Positions 62,901-64,000 of a stretch of 64,000 nucleotides of DNA are shown piece by piece (position 1 is the stretch's first letter; every line of letters begins with the position of its first letter). This DNA comes from Pseudomonadota bacterium (GTDB lineage Bacteria; Pseudomonadota; Gammaproteobacteria; Burkholderiales; Burkholderiaceae_E). The position numbers and the translations under genes were made by a program. The notes under the pieces are model-generated. The model saw nothing but the letters and a program-made list of their open reading frames with translations. It did no database searches and was not told the DNA's origin. Location of the stretch: contig CAUJHG010000021.1 of the NCBI GenBank assembly GCA_963204785.1, positions 1-64,000 on the forward strand, in the 5' to 3' direction.

Positions 62901-63078
62901 CGATGATCTCGGCCGACGCCCCTGCGTAACGGGCGCTCACGGTGACCACCGGCTCGTCGATGCGCGGATACTCGCGCACCTGCAGCCGGGTGTAGGAAAC
63001 CAGCCCCAGGAGCACCACCACCAGCGAGAGCACGGTGGCGAACACCGGTCGCCGGATGCACAGATCGGGCAGGCCCAC
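59995..63078 (-). CDS. RND efflux pump inner-membrane transporter
   Basis: A 1027-residue AcrB-superfamily protein starting at GTG 63078 after GGAGG. The two halves each have one helix, a large periplasmic loop and five to six helices. CIRRPVFATVLSLVVVLLGL opens it. GLVVDDAIVVLENIHRH carries the Asp-Asp proton relay of helix 4, and the second half contains GLITKHGILIVEFANQL. SRPEQSQITVRF and SVRFNGRPAISLGV place it nearest the MexK/MexF or MdtB-like branches rather than metal exporters. It expels small molecules with the adaptor just upstream. An outer-membrane channel gene is not seen. Confidence 0.93.
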   Translation of the reverse strand: MGLPDLCIRRPVFATVLSLVVVLLGLVSYTRLQVREYPRIDEPVVTVSARYAGASAEIIESQVTKPMEDSIAGIEGVDILTSISRPEQSQITVRFRLDRDPDGAAADVRDRVARVRQKLPQEVDEPVVAKVEADANPIIWLAFSSETLSPLEVSDIANRFVKPRLQTLPGAADVRIFGERKLSMRIWLDPDRLAAFRLTPLDVEDALRRQNLELPSGRIESLQREFTVVSQTDLQRVQEFENVVVRTVRGYPVRVRDVARVEVAPADERTSVRFNGRPAISLGVIKQATANPLTLAQALKQELPRIRDELPVGVSVDIANDTTLFIERSIESVYRTIVEAVILVALVIFLFLGSLRASLVPLVTIPVCLVGACAIMLAAGFTLNTLTLLALVLAIGLVVDDAIVVLENIHRHIEEGMAPVQAALRGVREVGFAVIAMTLTLAAVYAPVAFTTGRTGRLFIEFALTLAGAVLVSGFVALTLSPMMCSRLLRHEAQPGLLARTIDRGLSALARAYASALAWTLDRRWLVLLVGGAVAAASGLLWTGMKRELSPIEDRATIVSIFSGPDGASVDYTRRYAEQIERIMLDVPEVNRAFVVAGSPTATQGISFTRTVDWSERKRSVQEIIREIQPKLLGIPGVLAFAVAPASLGQSPRERPINFVVMSSDPYERMLATISPMLAELQRDPRLQGVDSDLKLNKPEIRVRIDRDRAADVGVAVEAIGRALETSLGGRQVTRFKREGEQYDVLVQFDPARRSTPGDISNIFVRARNDAMVPLSSLVSAQEAVTARELNHFGQRRAVTITASLAPGASMGEAIDLLEQAARRHLKPGYAIDYNGQTREFKQSSSALLVTFALALAFIYLVLAAQFESFVDPFIIMLTVPLSITGALALLQWSGGTMNVYSQIGLITLVGLITKHGILIVEFANQLRDEGRAMVPAVIEAARLRLRPILMTTGAMVLGAVPLALATGAGAESRRQIGMVIVGGMTLGTLLTLFVVPTVYTFLARRRREGAHPAAHEVQAAATGEAS

Positions 63079-63079
63079 C

Positions 63080-64000
63080 TCAGCCTCCGCGGGCCGTTGC
63101 GGCAGCGACTCCGCGCGGGCGCGTCGCCTGCTCGGATCCCTGCTGCGGCCCGAGCACCCGCACCGGCATCGTGTCGCGGGTGAGCCGCTGCTGCCCGGCG
63201 ACCACGACCGCGTCGCCCGCCTGCACGCCCTCGACGATCTCGACCCGTCCTTCACGACGCAGGCCGGTGGTGACCCGCGTGCGCAGCGCCTTGCCGTCGG
63301 CGACGCGGAACACGAAGGTGTCCGCGCCCACCGGGAGGATCGCCTCCTCGGGAACCACGGTGGCCTGGGGCTTCTCGCGCAGGACGATGCGCGCCTTGGC
63401 GAACATTCCGGAGCGCAGCGCGCCATCCGGGTTGGCGAGCCGGCCGCGTGCCAGCAGCGAACGCCCGTCGGCGTCGACCTGCGCGTCCAGCGCGTCGAGC
63501 ACCGCGACGAAGCTGCGACCCGGGAACGCGTCGACCTCCACCGAGATCGACTGCCCGCGACGCAACTGGCCGAGGAAGCGCTCCGGCAGGCGCAGGTCGA
63601 CCTTCATGCTGGAGAGGTCCTCGAGGGTCACCAGCTCCTGCCCATCCTTGACGTACTCGCCCACGCTGACGTTGCGCAGTCCCAGCACGCCTGCGAAGGG
63701 CGCGCGCAACCGGGTCTTGGACAACTGGGCCTCGGCCAGCGCGAGGCGCGCCTGCTGGACCTTCAGCGTTGCCGCAGCCTGGTCGAGCGCGCTGCCGCTG
63801 ACGAACTTGCGTCCGGCGAGATCCTGGGTGCGCTCGAAGCTGGTGCGCGCGAGCCCGAGTTCGGCGCGCGCCTGTTCGGCCTGCGCCGCGAGCACCGAGT
63901 CGTCGAGCGACACCAGCAGCGCGCCACGCTGCACCCGCGCCCCGTCCGTGAAGCCGATCGCAACGATCCGCCCGGCGATCTCGGGCCGCACGACCACCGA
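63080..64000 (-). CDS. RND periplasmic adaptor protein (partial)
   Basis: A membrane-fusion protein whose N-terminus lies beyond the right edge; about 306 residues are present. Lipoyl domain: RPEIAGRIVAIGFTDGARV and RAPFAGVLGLRNVSVGEYV; alpha-hairpin between them; then beta-barrel and membrane-proximal parts (EEAILPVGADTFVFRV). The stop is one base before the RND start. It joins the transporter to an outer-membrane protein. Confidence 0.9.
   Translation of the reverse strand, partial: SVVVRPEIAGRIVAIGFTDGARVQRGALLVSLDDSVLAAQAEQARAELGLARTSFERTQDLAGRKFVSGSALDQAAATLKVQQARLALAEAQLSKTRLRAPFAGVLGLRNVSVGEYVKDGQELVTLEDLSSMKVDLRLPERFLGQLRRGQSISVEVDAFPGRSFVAVLDALDAQVDADGRSLLARGRLANPDGALRSGMFAKARIVLREKPQATVVPEEAILPVGADTFVFRVADGKALRTRVTTGLRREGRVEIVEGVQAGDAVVVAGQQRLTRDTMPVRVLGPQQGSEQATRPRGVAAATARGG

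Noticed and set aside
60031-63183. 1050-codon plus-strand open frame over the RND gene
   Set aside because: It mirrors the RND transporter and its translation is low-complexity Arg/Asp/His-rich sequence.

Overview
This 64 kb window is a GC-rich (roughly 70%), densely coded stretch of a proteobacterial chromosome. Gene content points to a Burkholderiales-like betaproteobacterium: a DUF2863-type protein, cbb3 oxidase genes, TRAP and CaiB/acyl-CoA genes, NnrS and SoxYZ. I cannot name a genus from sequence alone. No rRNA, tRNA, CRISPR array, insertion sequence or phage gene was recognised. No gap between genes exceeds about 300 bases. Both window edges cut genes: an ABC transporter permease on the left and an RND periplasmic adaptor on the right.

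Layout. 0-7.3 kb: acyl-CoA metabolism (thiolase, acyl-CoA dehydrogenase, zinc-independent oxidoreductase, CaiB-type CoA transferase, enoyl-CoA hydratase) and an exported methyltransferase-like protein. 7.3-11 kb: ccoNOQP cytochrome cbb3 oxidase, a short FixH-like protein and ccoS, without ccoGHI. 11.2-13 kb: queE and an unusual three-repeat QueD-like protein for 7-deazaguanine synthesis. 13-26 kb: Dps-like ferritin, DUF456, an MFS carrier, a DctPQM TRAP transporter, an HSL-type hydrolase, a glutathione S-transferase, a ThDP enzyme, a META-type lipoprotein, a Sir2 deacylase, an EamA exporter and a TauD-type dioxygenase. 26-39 kb: a flavin reductase, a probable two-subunit acyl-CoA dehydrogenase, two SDRs, a dienelactone hydrolase, a MacA/MacB-like pair without ATPase, cysK, a cytochrome c, a DASS carrier and a triple-domain universal stress protein.

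39.3-54.1 kb is the most remarkable part: a compact respiratory island. One minus-strand unit (49.5 to 45.3 kb) encodes a small membrane subunit, a CuA subunit II, a heme-copper subunit I with Gln in place of the active-site Tyr, heme O synthase and a Sco protein; it resembles the norSY-senC (sNOR) arrangement. A second minus-strand unit (45.1 to 39.3 kb) encodes a cytochrome b/ferredoxin/MvhD-like fusion, a membrane-anchored companion, a second heme-copper subunit I with one CuB His changed to Gln, a CtaA-like protein and NnrS. A divergent plus-strand unit (49.6 to 52.7 kb) encodes heme A synthase and a cytochrome b/[2Fe-2S]/FAD-NAD(P) reductase fusion. FNR/DNR-type boxes (TTGAC-N4-ATCAA and TTGAT-N4-GTCAA) sit in the two control regions. 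I infer an oxygen- or NO-responsive nitric-oxide-handling system with two modular cytochrome b electron-entry proteins. This is the best candidate for an undescribed system.

54-64 kb: a tandem universal stress protein, glycogen branching enzyme, an isolated soxYZ pair, DUF2863, dnaQ, and an RND efflux pump with its adaptor.
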